From assembly GCA_026014875.1 (NCBI GenBank), contig JAOZHO010000034.1, positions 1-64,000 of the forward strand: a stretch of 64,000 bases of DNA, in the 5' to 3' direction. Origin of the DNA: Candidatus Bathyarchaeota archaeon. Lineage in GTDB: Archaea; Thermoproteota; Bathyarchaeia; TCS64. The notes beneath the pieces are model-generated. The model was given only the letters and a program-made list of their open reading frames with translations, was not told where the DNA came from and did not search any database. Made by a program: the position numbers and the translations under genes. Shown here in pieces: positions 1 through 9,506 of the stretch; positions within the stretch are counted from its first letter, which is position 1; every line of letters begins with the position of its first letter.

Positions 1-104
1 CCACAGCCCTCAACGGCAACCCCACGGAGAATGCCCCCCCGGGCAATCCATTGTTAAATACGAAGTTGATGAATACCACCTAATCCCTCCCGAGTGAACA
101 CTCC

Positions 105-1355
105 GTGGCGTACCTGAGACGGCTCCGCGACTTCATGCGAGACCAGACCAGGAACTATAACGTCCTCCTCACCCGGAGCGTCGTCGCCACGTTCCTCAGA
201 CAGCTCGCCGAGAACTTTACCAACATCTACATCGTGGAACTCGGCGCCACCCCCCTCCAGCTCAGCGCCGTCAGGGCCCTAGGCGCCGCAGCCAGCGCCC
301 TCGTCTCCATCCCCGCGGGATGGCTCTCCGACGTCTACAGCCTCAAGAAGATCATGATCATCGGCATGGTCCTCCAGGTCCTCTCCGTGGCCTGCTACGC
401 CTTCGCCCAGAACTGGCAGTGGATCATCGCCGCCATTATCTTCGGCACCCTCACCATGACACTGGTCTTCAGGATGCAGAACATCCTCATCGCGAACAGC
501 CTCACAGACACCAACAGGGCCACGGGCTTCGCCATCCGCACCGTGGTCCGCCAGTTCCTCGCCATCTTCGCCCCCACCATCGGCGGGGCCCTCGTCCACC
601 TCTCAGGCGGCATCTCCATCCAGGGCATCCGCCCCCTCTACTTCATCCAGCTCGTCGGCTACACGGCCGTCTCAATATACGTGGCCCGAAACCTCGAGGA
701 CGTCGAGACACAGAAAAGCGTCCAGCCTAACAAACTGATCGGCCAGTTCAGGGAGATGTTCGCCTCGGGGAAGAACCTGGGCAGATTCGCCGTGGTCCAG
801 GCCATGGGCTCAGTCACCATAGGGATGAGCATGCCCTTCTCCTTCGTGTACGCCGCGGATATCAAGGGGGCGGACTCCCTCACCATCGGCTACATGGGGA
901 CATGCTTCATCCTGGTCTCCATGCTCCTGGCGATACCCATCGGGAACCTGGCCGACACCCGGGGAAGGAAGTTCATCATCTTCGTCACCCGCCCCTTCTA
1001 CTACCTCAGCAGCATTCTCCTGGTCCTCGCCCCCGTCGGGGCCCCGTGGGTGCTCATCCTGGCGTGGGGGTGCAGGGGGGTGATGATGAGCGCCCAGGCG
1101 TTCAACACCATGAGCATGGAGATGGTGCCCCCCGAGTACAGGGGACGGTGGACGGGCTTCGTCAGCCTCTTCCAGAACCTCCTCAGGGTCCCCTCGATCC
1201 TCCTGGGAGGCTACATCTACGAGAACATAGATCCGACCCTCGTCTTCATCGTCCCCCTTCTCCTGGATGCCCTGGTCCGGATGCCCCTCCTGAACACCAT
1301 CCCGGACACCCTCAAATCCAGGCAGCCGCCCCCGGGACCACCCGTCCAGGAGTGA
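105..1355 (+). CDS. MFS transporter
   Basis: 416 aa, multiple hydrophobic segments, MFS-like motif GWLSDVYSLKKIMIIG and second-half repeat GNLADTRGRKFIIF. Confidence 0.9.
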   Translation: MAYLRRLRDFMRDQTRNYNVLLTRSVVATFLRQLAENFTNIYIVELGATPLQLSAVRALGAAASALVSIPAGWLSDVYSLKKIMIIGMVLQVLSVACYAFAQNWQWIIAAIIFGTLTMTLVFRMQNILIANSLTDTNRATGFAIRTVVRQFLAIFAPTIGGALVHLSGGISIQGIRPLYFIQLVGYTAVSIYVARNLEDVETQKSVQPNKLIGQFREMFASGKNLGRFAVVQAMGSVTIGMSMPFSFVYAADIKGADSLTIGYMGTCFILVSMLLAIPIGNLADTRGRKFIIFVTRPFYYLSSILLVLAPVGAPWVLILAWGCRGVMMSAQAFNTMSMEMVPPEYRGRWTGFVSLFQNLLRVPSILLGGYIYENIDPTLVFIVPLLLDALVRMPLLNTIPDTLKSRQPPPGPPVQE

Positions 1356-1409
1356 GAACCCCTTCCTCCACGAAACGTTTAACACTCCCAAAACCCCCAA
1401 AAGACATGC

Positions 1410-1661
1410 ATGGCCAAAGAAGAGATGGACAAGAGGAGCTTCGAGAACATCGTCTGGTTCTACCGCGACGAGCTCGCCCAGGTCACAGAGGGCACGCGGG
1501 CCACCGAACTCTTTCCCAAGGGCCTTCGACGCCGCCTCCTAGGCCTCGGGGTCCTCGTCTACAGGAGGGGCCGGAGCGGCCTACGGTACATTCTGAGCGC
1601 CACGGCCCAGGAGCTCCTGCAGACCCTCGCCTCGGGCGCGCCTACCTCAGCCGGCCCGTGA
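1410..1661 (+). CDS. Hypothetical small basic protein (83 aa)
   Basis: ORF following the MFS gene with AT-rich upstream region; no family recognised. Confidence 0.5.
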   Translation: MAKEEMDKRSFENIVWFYRDELAQVTEGTRATELFPKGLRRRLLGLGVLVYRRGRSGLRYILSATAQELLQTLASGAPTSAGP

Positions 1662-1767
1662 ACGCGTCTAACCGGCCAAGCCCTCCCTTCAGGGCATCGG
1701 CGGGCATCCCCGTGCATATCCTCAGGTAGCCCTCCACGCTGAAGAACGCCCCGGGGTTCAGGTAGCT
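1642..1767 (-). pseudogene. C-terminal remnant of a fold-type I (class I/II) aminotransferase
   Basis: Manual minus-strand translation between stops: VEPSYLNPGAFFSVEGYLRICTGMPADALKGGLGRLDAFTGRLR*, resembling the PGxxF...EGYLRI...L..GL.RL..F C-terminal signature; no N-terminal part present. Confidence 0.5.
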
Positions 1768-2255
1768 TGGCTCTACTGTTTTTGATTAAAAAAAGCCGTT
1801 GGTCCCTCTCTCGGATGGTTAAATGCTACCTCAGATTATCGTGTATCTGTTAGCAGATAATGTGAAACCAAATCTAGGGGGCCAATCTTTCGCGCGCCCG
1901 AACGAGTGTGTGGGGAATAATTTTATCCCAGAGTCCAAGCCCAACTCCATTTTCTCTCTTTTTCTAACTTTTTCTCGCGCGCAGCGTTGTAACTCTTTGT
2001 ATCTCTATAACCCATGTAATTCATTCCTTTTCGTTTTGGTATACTAAGAATAAGCGGAAACTATACTCTCGGCATTTCATCACATTGCCAGAATACTCGA
2101 TATTAAACCTGTTGGTCAAGCAGACGCTCGCGAAAATCACGTGTGCGGGGACACGGTGCATCAGTCATTAGAATAGATGTAGATATCGTGGAATCCGGGG
2201 TCCATGAAGGCTCTCCTTCGGAACACCTATATTCTCAGTCACGAGTTTTCAATCC

Positions 2256-2525
2256 ATGCCAAAAAAAGTGTTCACGGCCGAGAAGGCAAAGGAGATAGGG
2301 GAGACCCTGGGCGTCGACTGGTCCAAGTTCGACGTGGAGCAGTTCAGGGTGGGGATGGACGTGGAGCTGGAGCACGGCACGGTGGACCCCCACACCAACG
2401 TCACCGACGACGACCCGCTCGCCACGGGCAAAGTCGCCCTCGCCCACCTCAACGAGTTCCCCGACTATTACACCCGGCTGCTGGAGATGGAAGAGGAAGC
2501 CGAGGAGTACTGGGAGAACCGATAG
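2256..2525 (+). CDS. DUF5661-like small protein
   Basis: MPKKVFTAEKAKEIGETLGVDWSKFDVEQFRVGMDVELEHGTVDPHTNVTDDDPLATGKVALAHLNEFPDYYTRL; matches the remembered DUF5661 pattern. Confidence 0.75.
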   Translation: MPKKVFTAEKAKEIGETLGVDWSKFDVEQFRVGMDVELEHGTVDPHTNVTDDDPLATGKVALAHLNEFPDYYTRLLEMEEEAEEYWENR

Positions 2526-2535
2526 GCTGAAAGCC

Positions 2536-2560
2536 AGGGAGAGGTCCCCCTCCATTTTTT
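2536..2560 (+). terminator. Possible hairpin plus T-tract terminator after the DUF5661 gene
   Basis: GGGAGaggtccccCTCCaTTTTTT directly after the stop codon. Confidence 0.35.
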
Positions 2561-2582
2561 CCGCCTCCTGAGTTATTAGCGG

Positions 2583-2796
2583 TTAATCGGGGGGCATTTC
2601 GATCTGCGTGTTCGATAGGACTAGGGTCCAGTATCCATGTCCCGTCTCGAAGTCAGTCACAGAGTAATCCCCTGAAGCACTCCAGGTCACCAGCTGATAG
2701 AACCCAGATGTCGTCGAGATCCGATGCTGCCTACATGTCGTCAGGAACAACGGGGAGGGATACCATGTTCCACCCCGCCCTCAACTCCAGCACTAC
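2583..2796 (-). pseudogene. Frameshifted remnant of a secreted surface protein domain (GWNMVSLPV ... GYWTLVL type)
   Basis: Minus strand reads VVLELRAGWNMVSLPVVPDDM* (2731-2796), then in another frame TTSGFYQLVTWSASGDYSVTDFETGHGYWTLVLSNTQIEMPPD* (stop 2583-2585). Confidence 0.6.
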
Positions 2797-2970
2797 CCCC
2801 CATATCACCCATGGATGGAAGTGGATAGACGCCAAGTGTTTGGAACCCCAATGACGACGTTTAATCGCCTGCCATCTGCAAGTAATTTAATCCACTGATG
2901 ATTTCTAGCATGTTTTTACAGACAAATATGCGATCGGTTGATCGTTGAAGGCTCCCTTTTAGGCGCCGGG

Positions 2971-4344
2971 TCACCCTCGTTTGAAGGGGCTCTCCCCCGT
3001 CATGCACCGGATGCAGAGATGCTCCCGGGGGAGCCCCGTGGCCTCCACCACGTTCTCGGGGGAGTTGTACATGACGTTCTGGATCGACGGGAGCCTTTCC
3101 GCCACCCGCTTCCCCACCTCATCGAGCGGCTGCCCCTCGAACGCCCTCGCAGCGAGGGGCTTGTCCTCGGGGTCCGAGAAGCACGGGTAGTAGATGGGGC
3201 CGTAGCTCACCAGGAAGTCCACCTCCCTGGCCCCCGCCGTGAGGAGGTTCTGGGCCACAGACTCGCTCACCGTCCCCCTGACGATGCTGTCGTCGGTGAT
3301 CACCACCCTCTTCCCCCGGACCGTATCACGGATGATGTTGTGCTTCAGGTCGGAAGCCGTCTTCCGTGACTCGGGGTCGTCGATGATGTAGGTCCTCCCC
3401 AGGTAGGCGTTCTTGATCACCCCCTCGTCAGAGGAGACCCCCAGACTCTCCGCGACCCCCGTGCAGACGGATCTCCCCGAGTCGGGCGTAGGGATCACCA
3501 CGACGTCCTCGCCCTCGTAGGCCTCCAGCAGCCCGTGGGTCTCCACCAGGGCGTGGCCCAGGCGTTTCCTCACCGAGTGCACCGTCTGCCCCTCGATCAC
3601 CGAGTCGGGTCTCCCGAAGTAGATCCACTCGAATATGCAATGACCTCTCCGGGGCTCCAGCACCTCGTGTTCCTCGACTCCGCTCCCGTCCACTTTGAGG
3701 ATGGAGCCCGGGGCGAAGTCCCTCCTCTCATCGAATGTTATCCCCATGCTCTCCATGACGTCGATGGGCGCAGACTCGGAGGCGACGAAGACGTCCTCCC
3801 CGTTGAACGCGACGTAGAGGGGCCTCACCCCCACGGGGTCCCTCGCCGCAATCAGGGAGCTCTCACCGGCCTCCTTGTCCCTCACAGCCATCACGAGGCT
3901 GTAGTAGGCCATGGGCATATCCACCATCGTCTCGCTGAGGGCCTCCTCGATCCCGAGGCCTCCCTCGAGCTTCCCCCGGAGGACCCTTGTGAATGCCTCC
4001 TCGTTCGTCCCGGCGCCCCTGTCGGGGACATATCCGTCGAAAGTCAGGGAGATCTGGTAGCGGTCGGTCTCGAGGTAGATGGGTGCTATCTCGTTGTCGG
4101 CGTTCTCCCCCGAGGCGCACCCGATGACCACGTAGTCGTCGGGATGGATGAACGACTTGAACCTGTCCACGAAGACCTTGGAAACCAGCCCCCTCTCCTT
4201 CCACGTCCTCAGCGAATGGTCCCCCGCCGCCGAGAGCCCCGAGCTCTCCTGGCCCCGGTGCTGGACCCCGTAGAGGGTGTACAGCGCCTTCCTCACGGCT
4301 TCTTTCCTGGAATAGACTCCAACCACGCCTTGCATATCAGACAA
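2971..4344 (-). CDS. purF: Amidophosphoribosyltransferase-like protein (PurF family) with degenerate glutaminase domain
   Basis: HRGQESSG and PRPP-binding motif VVITDDSIVRGTVS; N-terminus MQGVVGV instead of MCGIVGI. Confidence 0.85.
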   Translation of the reverse strand: MSDMQGVVGVYSRKEAVRKALYTLYGVQHRGQESSGLSAAGDHSLRTWKERGLVSKVFVDRFKSFIHPDDYVVIGCASGENADNEIAPIYLETDRYQISLTFDGYVPDRGAGTNEEAFTRVLRGKLEGGLGIEEALSETMVDMPMAYYSLVMAVRDKEAGESSLIAARDPVGVRPLYVAFNGEDVFVASESAPIDVMESMGITFDERRDFAPGSILKVDGSGVEEHEVLEPRRGHCIFEWIYFGRPDSVIEGQTVHSVRKRLGHALVETHGLLEAYEGEDVVVIPTPDSGRSVCTGVAESLGVSSDEGVIKNAYLGRTYIIDDPESRKTASDLKHNIIRDTVRGKRVVITDDSIVRGTVSESVAQNLLTAGAREVDFLVSYGPIYYPCFSDPEDKPLAARAFEGQPLDEVGKRVAERLPSIQNVMYNSPENVVEATGLPREHLCIRCMTGESPFKRG

Positions 4345-4434
4345 GGGTGCACGCTGGAGATAAAAACCCGACGCGCGGGTGCCGTGAAGTATCCGTCGGG
4401 GCTGGCGGGGGGCACACGTTTGGGGGGGGTACTC

Positions 4435-4830
4435 TCACTCGATGAGGGGCCGGAACTTGTAGCCGTACTCTATGATCCCGGAGTTGCCGTCCACTTTGAC
4501 GCGGCGGAACGCGGCTTCGACCCTCATCCCGGTCTTCATCTTGATGGGCTCAATGTCCACTAGCTGGGAGAGCACCCGCACCCCGTCGTCGAGTTCCACG
4601 AGGGCCACCAAGTAGGGAGCGTACTCCATGTAGCCCGCCGGGGGATTCCGGACCACCGTCCAGGTCACCACGTGCCCCGTCTCCGCCAGCTTCACCTCCT
4701 CGAGGTCAACGGAGCCGCATGGAGAGCAGACGCCGCTCCGGGGGAACATTACACTCCCGCACTGGGCGCACATCTGACCGATCAGCCTGTACCTGTACTT
4801 GGTCTCCCGCCAGTACCTTGGAACGCTCAT
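4435..4830 (-). CDS. Zn-ribbon OB-fold protein (DUF35 family), partner of thiolase/HMG-CoA synthase
   Basis: CAQCGSVMFPRSGVCSPCG zinc ribbon; next to thiolase and HMG-CoA synthase. Confidence 0.9.
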   Translation of the reverse strand: MSVPRYWRETKYRYRLIGQMCAQCGSVMFPRSGVCSPCGSVDLEEVKLAETGHVVTWTVVRNPPAGYMEYAPYLVALVELDDGVRVLSQLVDIEPIKMKTGMRVEAAFRRVKVDGNSGIIEYGYKFRPLIE

Positions 4831-4831
4831 C

Positions 4832-5974
4832 TCAGCCCCTCCTCAAAATCGTGACAGCACACGTCGAACCCAGGCCTCCCAAGCTCTCCGCGAGGCCCAC
4901 CCGGGCCCCCTCCACCTGACACGGGCCGGCCCTCCCCTGAAGCTGGAGCGCGACCTCCCCCACCTGGTAGAGCCCCGTCGCCCCCAGGGGATGACCCCGG
5001 GCCTTGAGCCCCCCGAATGTGTTCGTGGGGACCTCGCCGCCCCGGAGGGTGCATCCGTCTGCTACGAAGGCGGCGCCCTTCCCCTTCTCGACGAATCCCA
5101 GGTCCTCGAGGCTGACGACCCCGGCTATGGTGGTCTCGTCGTGGACCTCCACCAGGTCCACCTCCTCGGGGGTGACCCCTGCAGTCTTGTAGGCCCTCTC
5201 CGCCGCCGTCTTCACCGCGTCGAATGTCAGTATGTCCTTCCTACCTGCGAGGTAGTATGGTCCCGTCGCGACTGACGTCGCCGCGACCTCCACCCCCTCG
5301 GGGGCTTGTTCTGCGGGCATCAGTATCAGTGCGGCGGCTCCGTCCCCCACCGCTGCGCACTCGAGCATGTGTATCGGGTCTGCTTCCATGGGGGAGGAGA
5401 GGACCCTGTCGATGGCCACTTTGAAGGGGTACTGGCTGTGCTTGCTCCCCACGGCGTGCTCGTGGCCCCGGACGGCGAACATCGCTATCTCTTCGGCCGT
5501 GGCGCCGTATGTCTCCATGTAGTTCCTGTGGATGAGGGCGTTGAGCCCCGTGTTGGTGACCCCGGTGTAGGCGGTGTACTCCTGGTCCTCCGCCATCGCG
5601 AGGATGGAGAGCACGTCCTCGGGGAGGCCGTCGCTCATCTTCTCGACGCCCCCCACCAATACGCAGTCGGCGAACCCCGACGCCACCGCCTTTACACCCT
5701 CGTGGAACGCGACGCCCCCGCTGGCCGAGGCCGCCCCCACGCTCAGGGCCGGCACCCCCCGCATCCCGAGGGCGTCCGCGAGCATCGCCCCGAGGTGCAT
5801 CTGATCCTGCAGGATTGGGGCCCCCATGTTGGCTACGTAGAGGGCGTCTATCTCCTTGGTGCCCGCGTCCTCGAAGGCTTTGTAGGCGGCCTCCGTGAAG
5901 AGGTCTTTGAGCCCCTTCTCCCAGTGCTCGCTGACCTTGGTGAGGCCGACCCCGGCTACGGCGACGGGCCTCAT
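4832..5974 (-). CDS. Thiolase (acetyl-CoA acetyltransferase-like), catalytic Cys position is Ser
   Basis: [45 protein letters not shown]; archaeal mevalonate-cluster thiolase layout. Confidence 0.88.
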   Translation of the reverse strand: MRPVAVAGVGLTKVSEHWEKGLKDLFTEAAYKAFEDAGTKEIDALYVANMGAPILQDQMHLGAMLADALGMRGVPALSVGAASASGGVAFHEGVKAVASGFADCVLVGGVEKMSDGLPEDVLSILAMAEDQEYTAYTGVTNTGLNALIHRNYMETYGATAEEIAMFAVRGHEHAVGSKHSQYPFKVAIDRVLSSPMEADPIHMLECAAVGDGAAALILMPAEQAPEGVEVAATSVATGPYYLAGRKDILTFDAVKTAAERAYKTAGVTPEEVDLVEVHDETTIAGVVSLEDLGFVEKGKGAAFVADGCTLRGGEVPTNTFGGLKARGHPLGATGLYQVGEVALQLQGRAGPCQVEGARVGLAESLGGLGSTCAVTILRRG

Positions 5975-7011
5975 TTGACGATCTTACCCCTCAGCTTCGA
6001 GTAGACCGAGTAGTCGATGTACCGTTTCCGGTCCACGAATCGGGAGACCGCGGGCTCCAGCCTGCGGTCGTTGGTGATGGCGTCCTGGACGGTGAGGCTG
6101 AAGGCGTCGCTCCCCGCCCCGGAGCCGTAGCTGACCGCCAGTATCCTGTCCCCGGGGTCGGCGATGTCTAGGGTCGCTGCGAGCCCCAGGGGGGTGGACC
6201 CGGAGTAGGTGTTCCCCACGAAGGGGACTATGAGCCCCGGTTTGATCGCGTCCATGCTGAACCCTAGGGTCCGGGCGGCCTTGATGGGGAACTTGACGTT
6301 GGGCTGGTGGAACACCGCGTACTTGTAGTCCCCGGCCTCGGTGCCCAGCTCCCCCATGAGCTCCTTGGCGGCCCCGATGACGTGCTTGAAGTAGGCGGGC
6401 TCCCCGGTGAACCTGTTCCCGTGGCGGGGGTACATCTCGTGCTCCCTGCGCCAAAAGTCCGGCGTATCCGTCACATAGCTGCAGGAGCCCTCGATCTCCG
6501 CGAGGGTCCGGGCAGGCTTCTTCCCGAATATATATGCCGCGCCTCCGCAGGAGGCGGTGTACTCCAGGGCGTCGCCGGGCCTCCCTTGGGCGGTGTCGGC
6601 CCCGATGGCCATCGCGTATTTCATCATCCCGCTGGAGACGAGTCCGATGCATGTCTGGAAAGCCTCGGTGCCCGCCTTGCAGGCGAACTCGTAGTCCGCG
6701 GCCAGGACGTTGGGGGTGGCCCCGATGGCCTCGGCGACGACGGTCCCCGAAGGCTTCACTGCGTAGGGCTTCGACTCGGTTCCCACGTATACGGCCCCGA
6801 TCTCCTGGGGGTCGATCCCCGCCCTCTTCACGGCGTACCTTGCGCACTCTACGGCGATGGTGATTGTGTCCTCGTCCATGGCGACGACGGACTTTTCTTC
6901 GATGGGTGTCCCGGAGCCCCCCCATACCCGCTTCACCTCGGAGGCCCTGAGCCGGTTCATCGGGATGTACGCGCCGTACCCCACGATGCCCACTCCGCGA
7001 TCGATTTTCAT
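5971..7011 (-). CDS. Hydroxymethylglutaryl-CoA synthase (archaeal type)
   Basis: [25 protein letters not shown] catalytic region; overlaps the thiolase start. Confidence 0.92.
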   Translation of the reverse strand: MKIDRGVGIVGYGAYIPMNRLRASEVKRVWGGSGTPIEEKSVVAMDEDTITIAVECARYAVKRAGIDPQEIGAVYVGTESKPYAVKPSGTVVAEAIGATPNVLAADYEFACKAGTEAFQTCIGLVSSGMMKYAMAIGADTAQGRPGDALEYTASCGGAAYIFGKKPARTLAEIEGSCSYVTDTPDFWRREHEMYPRHGNRFTGEPAYFKHVIGAAKELMGELGTEAGDYKYAVFHQPNVKFPIKAARTLGFSMDAIKPGLIVPFVGNTYSGSTPLGLAATLDIADPGDRILAVSYGSGAGSDAFSLTVQDAITNDRRLEPAVSRFVDRKRYIDYSVYSKLRGKIVK

Positions 7012-7242
7012 GTTGATGGTCCTGTCCTGATTTGAATTGGGTGATTTAGTCGCTATTTAAACACTTCGACATGAATCGATGAGAACTTCGACGATTGACG
7101 AATATATCGTTCTGCTCGGGGAAGAGAAAAGGGAATGTAAACCCTACATGAGATATTCGATAAATATCTATCGACCTAATTACTGTGGGCACTCATCGTG
7201 CGCGCTGGCTGGTGACAATCCTGATAGACGAGGGCTCTCAGA

Positions 7243-8115
7243 TTATCCCTGGAAGTAGACCTTCCTGATGGAGCCGATGGACTTCAGGGAGGCCTTCAAC
7301 GAGTAGGGTCTCTCGAAATCGCAGACGAATCTCTCCCAGCCGTCCCCCAGGACCTCCGGGTCCATCTCCCCCACCCCCATCTCGTGGGCCTTCGCGATGT
7401 GGGGGATCTCCCGGGGGTCGAAGCCCATGAGCCTGGCGCAGAGGGCGTCCACCGAGACCGGGCTCCTCCCAGCGACGATGACCCCCATCTCCCTCGGTGT
7501 CCCGATGAGGGGGCCGTTGCCCTCCATCGCGACGAGGCCGTCCACGACGATGAGGTCGTGCCTCACGGTCTTGGCGAGGTAGGGGAGGATCTCGTTGAGC
7601 TTCTTATGGAGCACGCTCTTCTTCCGCCTCTGGAGGACCCCGAACAGGTTCTTGATGCTGAGGGTCACAGAGACGTGGCCCTCCGTCTTGATCTTGGGGA
7701 GGTTCACGAAATAGTCTGCGTCGAGGACCGTCCGGGGGAGCCTGAGCTTCTTCCCGGCGACCTCGTGGACCTCCTGGTCGTCCCCGGTGAGGTTCATGAA
7801 CCCGACCCCGAGCTCGTCCAGCATGTCCAGGAGCCCCGAATTGGCGGCCCGGTTGTCCGCGGTGTCGGAGATGTTATCGGATTCGACGACGGTGATGTTA
7901 TCTGTCTTCTCCTGGATGAGGCATATGACGGCCTCGAGGATCCGGAAGTCGGTGATGACCATGCCGTGGGGGTTCTTCGCGTTGCAAAGGTTGGGCTTGA
8001 TGACCGCCGCCTCGCCCTCCCGGAGCCCCATCCCCCCGATGAACTCGATGGATCTTGCGATGGCCTTCTGGATGTCGTCGCCCGCCTCGACGAGTGAGAC
8101 CCTGTCCGGGGTCAC
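7243..8115 (-). CDS. DUF362 domain-containing protein
   Basis: VVIKPNLCNAKNPHGMVITDFRILEAV, INLPKIKTEGHVSVTLSIKNLFGVLQ. Confidence 0.85.
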   Translation of the reverse strand: MTPDRVSLVEAGDDIQKAIARSIEFIGGMGLREGEAAVIKPNLCNAKNPHGMVITDFRILEAVICLIQEKTDNITVVESDNISDTADNRAANSGLLDMLDELGVGFMNLTGDDQEVHEVAGKKLRLPRTVLDADYFVNLPKIKTEGHVSVTLSIKNLFGVLQRRKKSVLHKKLNEILPYLAKTVRHDLIVVDGLVAMEGNGPLIGTPREMGVIVAGRSPVSVDALCARLMGFDPREIPHIAKAHEMGVGEMDPEVLGDGWERFVCDFERPYSLKASLKSIGSIRKVYFQG

Positions 8116-9119
8116 GTTTGCTCCCCCTGTTCATTCTCGGAGAGGACTTTGACGACGTTCTCGAGGACTCCCATCATGCTGATCTCGTCCTCCACGGTGA
8201 ACCGGGGCTCCTCGGTGCCCCCGACGGTGGCTACGAGGTGCTCGTACTGTCCCACGAAGGCGGGGTGCTTGAGGCGTATCAGGTCCAGATACTGGCCGAA
8301 CCCCATCCCGCCTATCTGCTTTCTCCCCCTGTCCGTCTTGATGGTTACCACGTGGGGGGCTTTCATCAGGTCGATGTGGATGGCGCCTTCTTCCCCTTTG
8401 GCCTCGACCGTGAAGCTTGGGATGAGGCTGGTCCAGTTCATCTCTCCCCGGACCGTGACGCCGCTTCCGGTCGCCATGGTGAGCCTGATGTTGTCTAGGA
8501 CGGGGTATCGTTTCTTCCAGCCCTTGGCCTCGGTGACCTCCGCGATGGGGTCCGAGAGCACCTGGACCACCGAGAGGGCGTGGGGGAGGATGTCCTCCAC
8601 GATTCCGTGGGTCTCCTTGGTCCTGAAATCGGTCTTGGCCCCGTAGCTCCAGAGGTTGTTGTCGAACCTGATGTCGATTTCCTGGAGGGCGCCTATCTCG
8701 CCCTTCTCGATCAGCTCTTGGGCGGTCATGAGGCAGGGGGTGAACGCGTAGTTGTGGACGGGGAGGACGATCTGCTCTGTGCCTCTCTGGGCGTCCCCGA
8801 TCCTCTTGCAGCCCTCGATGGTCTGGGCCAGGGGCTTCTCGCATAGGACATGCTTTCCGGCCTCGATGGCCTCGAGGACCAGGCTCTCGTGGAATCGGGG
8901 CGGGGTGTTGATGGCCACGGCCTCCACATCGGGGTCGGCCAGGAGTTCCTTGGGGTCGGTGTAGCCCCTCTCGGCCCCCGCCTTCCGTCTGACCTCCTCC
9001 ATCCGCGCCCGGTCCAGGTCTGCGACCGCGGTCACTGTGACCTCTTCTACCTCTTTGATGGATTTGATGTGGAACATGGTGGTCACCTTCCCGCAGCCGA
9101 TGATCCCCAGCCGGAGCAT
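8112..9119 (-). CDS. Gfo/Idh/MocA family oxidoreductase
   Basis: LRLGIIGCGKVTTMFH, AINTPPRFHESLVLEAIEAGKHVLCEKPLA. Confidence 0.9.
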   Translation of the reverse strand: MLRLGIIGCGKVTTMFHIKSIKEVEEVTVTAVADLDRARMEEVRRKAGAERGYTDPKELLADPDVEAVAINTPPRFHESLVLEAIEAGKHVLCEKPLAQTIEGCKRIGDAQRGTEQIVLPVHNYAFTPCLMTAQELIEKGEIGALQEIDIRFDNNLWSYGAKTDFRTKETHGIVEDILPHALSVVQVLSDPIAEVTEAKGWKKRYPVLDNIRLTMATGSGVTVRGEMNWTSLIPSFTVEAKGEEGAIHIDLMKAPHVVTIKTDRGRKQIGGMGFGQYLDLIRLKHPAFVGQYEHLVATVGGTEEPRFTVEDEISMMGVLENVVKVLSENEQGEQT

Positions 9120-9170
9120 AGCATCTCACAGGTTGTGATCGGTGTTTATTAGTCTTCCAGAGTCTGGGGC

Positions 9171-9422
9171 CTAGACGAGTTTGGCGAGGAGGATCTCGCT
9201 CCACTTCACGGGCTTCACGAGGCTCCGGGGCTTGGGGGGGTCGTCTATGCAGTAGAAATGCTTCCAGACTAGGTACTTGCTCATGGTCACCTCTTTCTTG
9301 AAGAGCTTGTGGAGGAAAACGTCCACGGTCCCCATCCACTTCCTGCCGATGAAGCTTCCGGCGAAGGCCATGCCCAGGAGGTAGCTGCAGATGGCGATCA
9401 GGGTGTTTATGTACCATTCCAA
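9171..9422 (-). CDS. Hypothetical small protein with N-terminal hydrophobic segment
   Basis: 83 aa; INTLIAICSYLLGMAFAGSF; promoter-like region directly upstream. Confidence 0.55.
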   Translation of the reverse strand: MEWYINTLIAICSYLLGMAFAGSFIGRKWMGTVDVFLHKLFKKEVTMSKYLVWKHFYCIDDPPKPRSLVKPVKWSEILLAKLV

Positions 9423-9434
9423 ATTGGTTCACCT

Positions 9435-9490
9435 ATATCTCTAGTGATATTCCGGTCGCTAGTGATATAAAAACCAATCGCTAGCGATAC
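9435..9490. promoter_or_regulatory. Triple operator-like array centred on CTAG
   Basis: atatctCTAGtgatat, gtcgCTAGtgatat, aatcgCTAGcgatac with CTAG at 9441, 9459 and 9481; third site contains the perfect palindrome ATCGCTAGCGAT; minus-strand TATA-like tttttatatc lies inside the array. Confidence 0.55.
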
Positions 9491-9506
9491 ACCCCCGGGG
9501 AGACCC

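Noticed and set aside
1823-2047. 74-aa ORF in AT-rich intergenic region
   Set aside because: No family resemblance, composition unlike neighbouring genes; likely chance ORF
3535-4563. 342-aa plus-strand ORF
   Set aside because: Antisense to the PurF homolog; no recognisable domain
8131-9432. 433-aa minus-strand ORF
   Set aside because: Overlaps the Gfo/Idh/MocA gene in another frame; Arg/Pro/Gly-rich low-information protein
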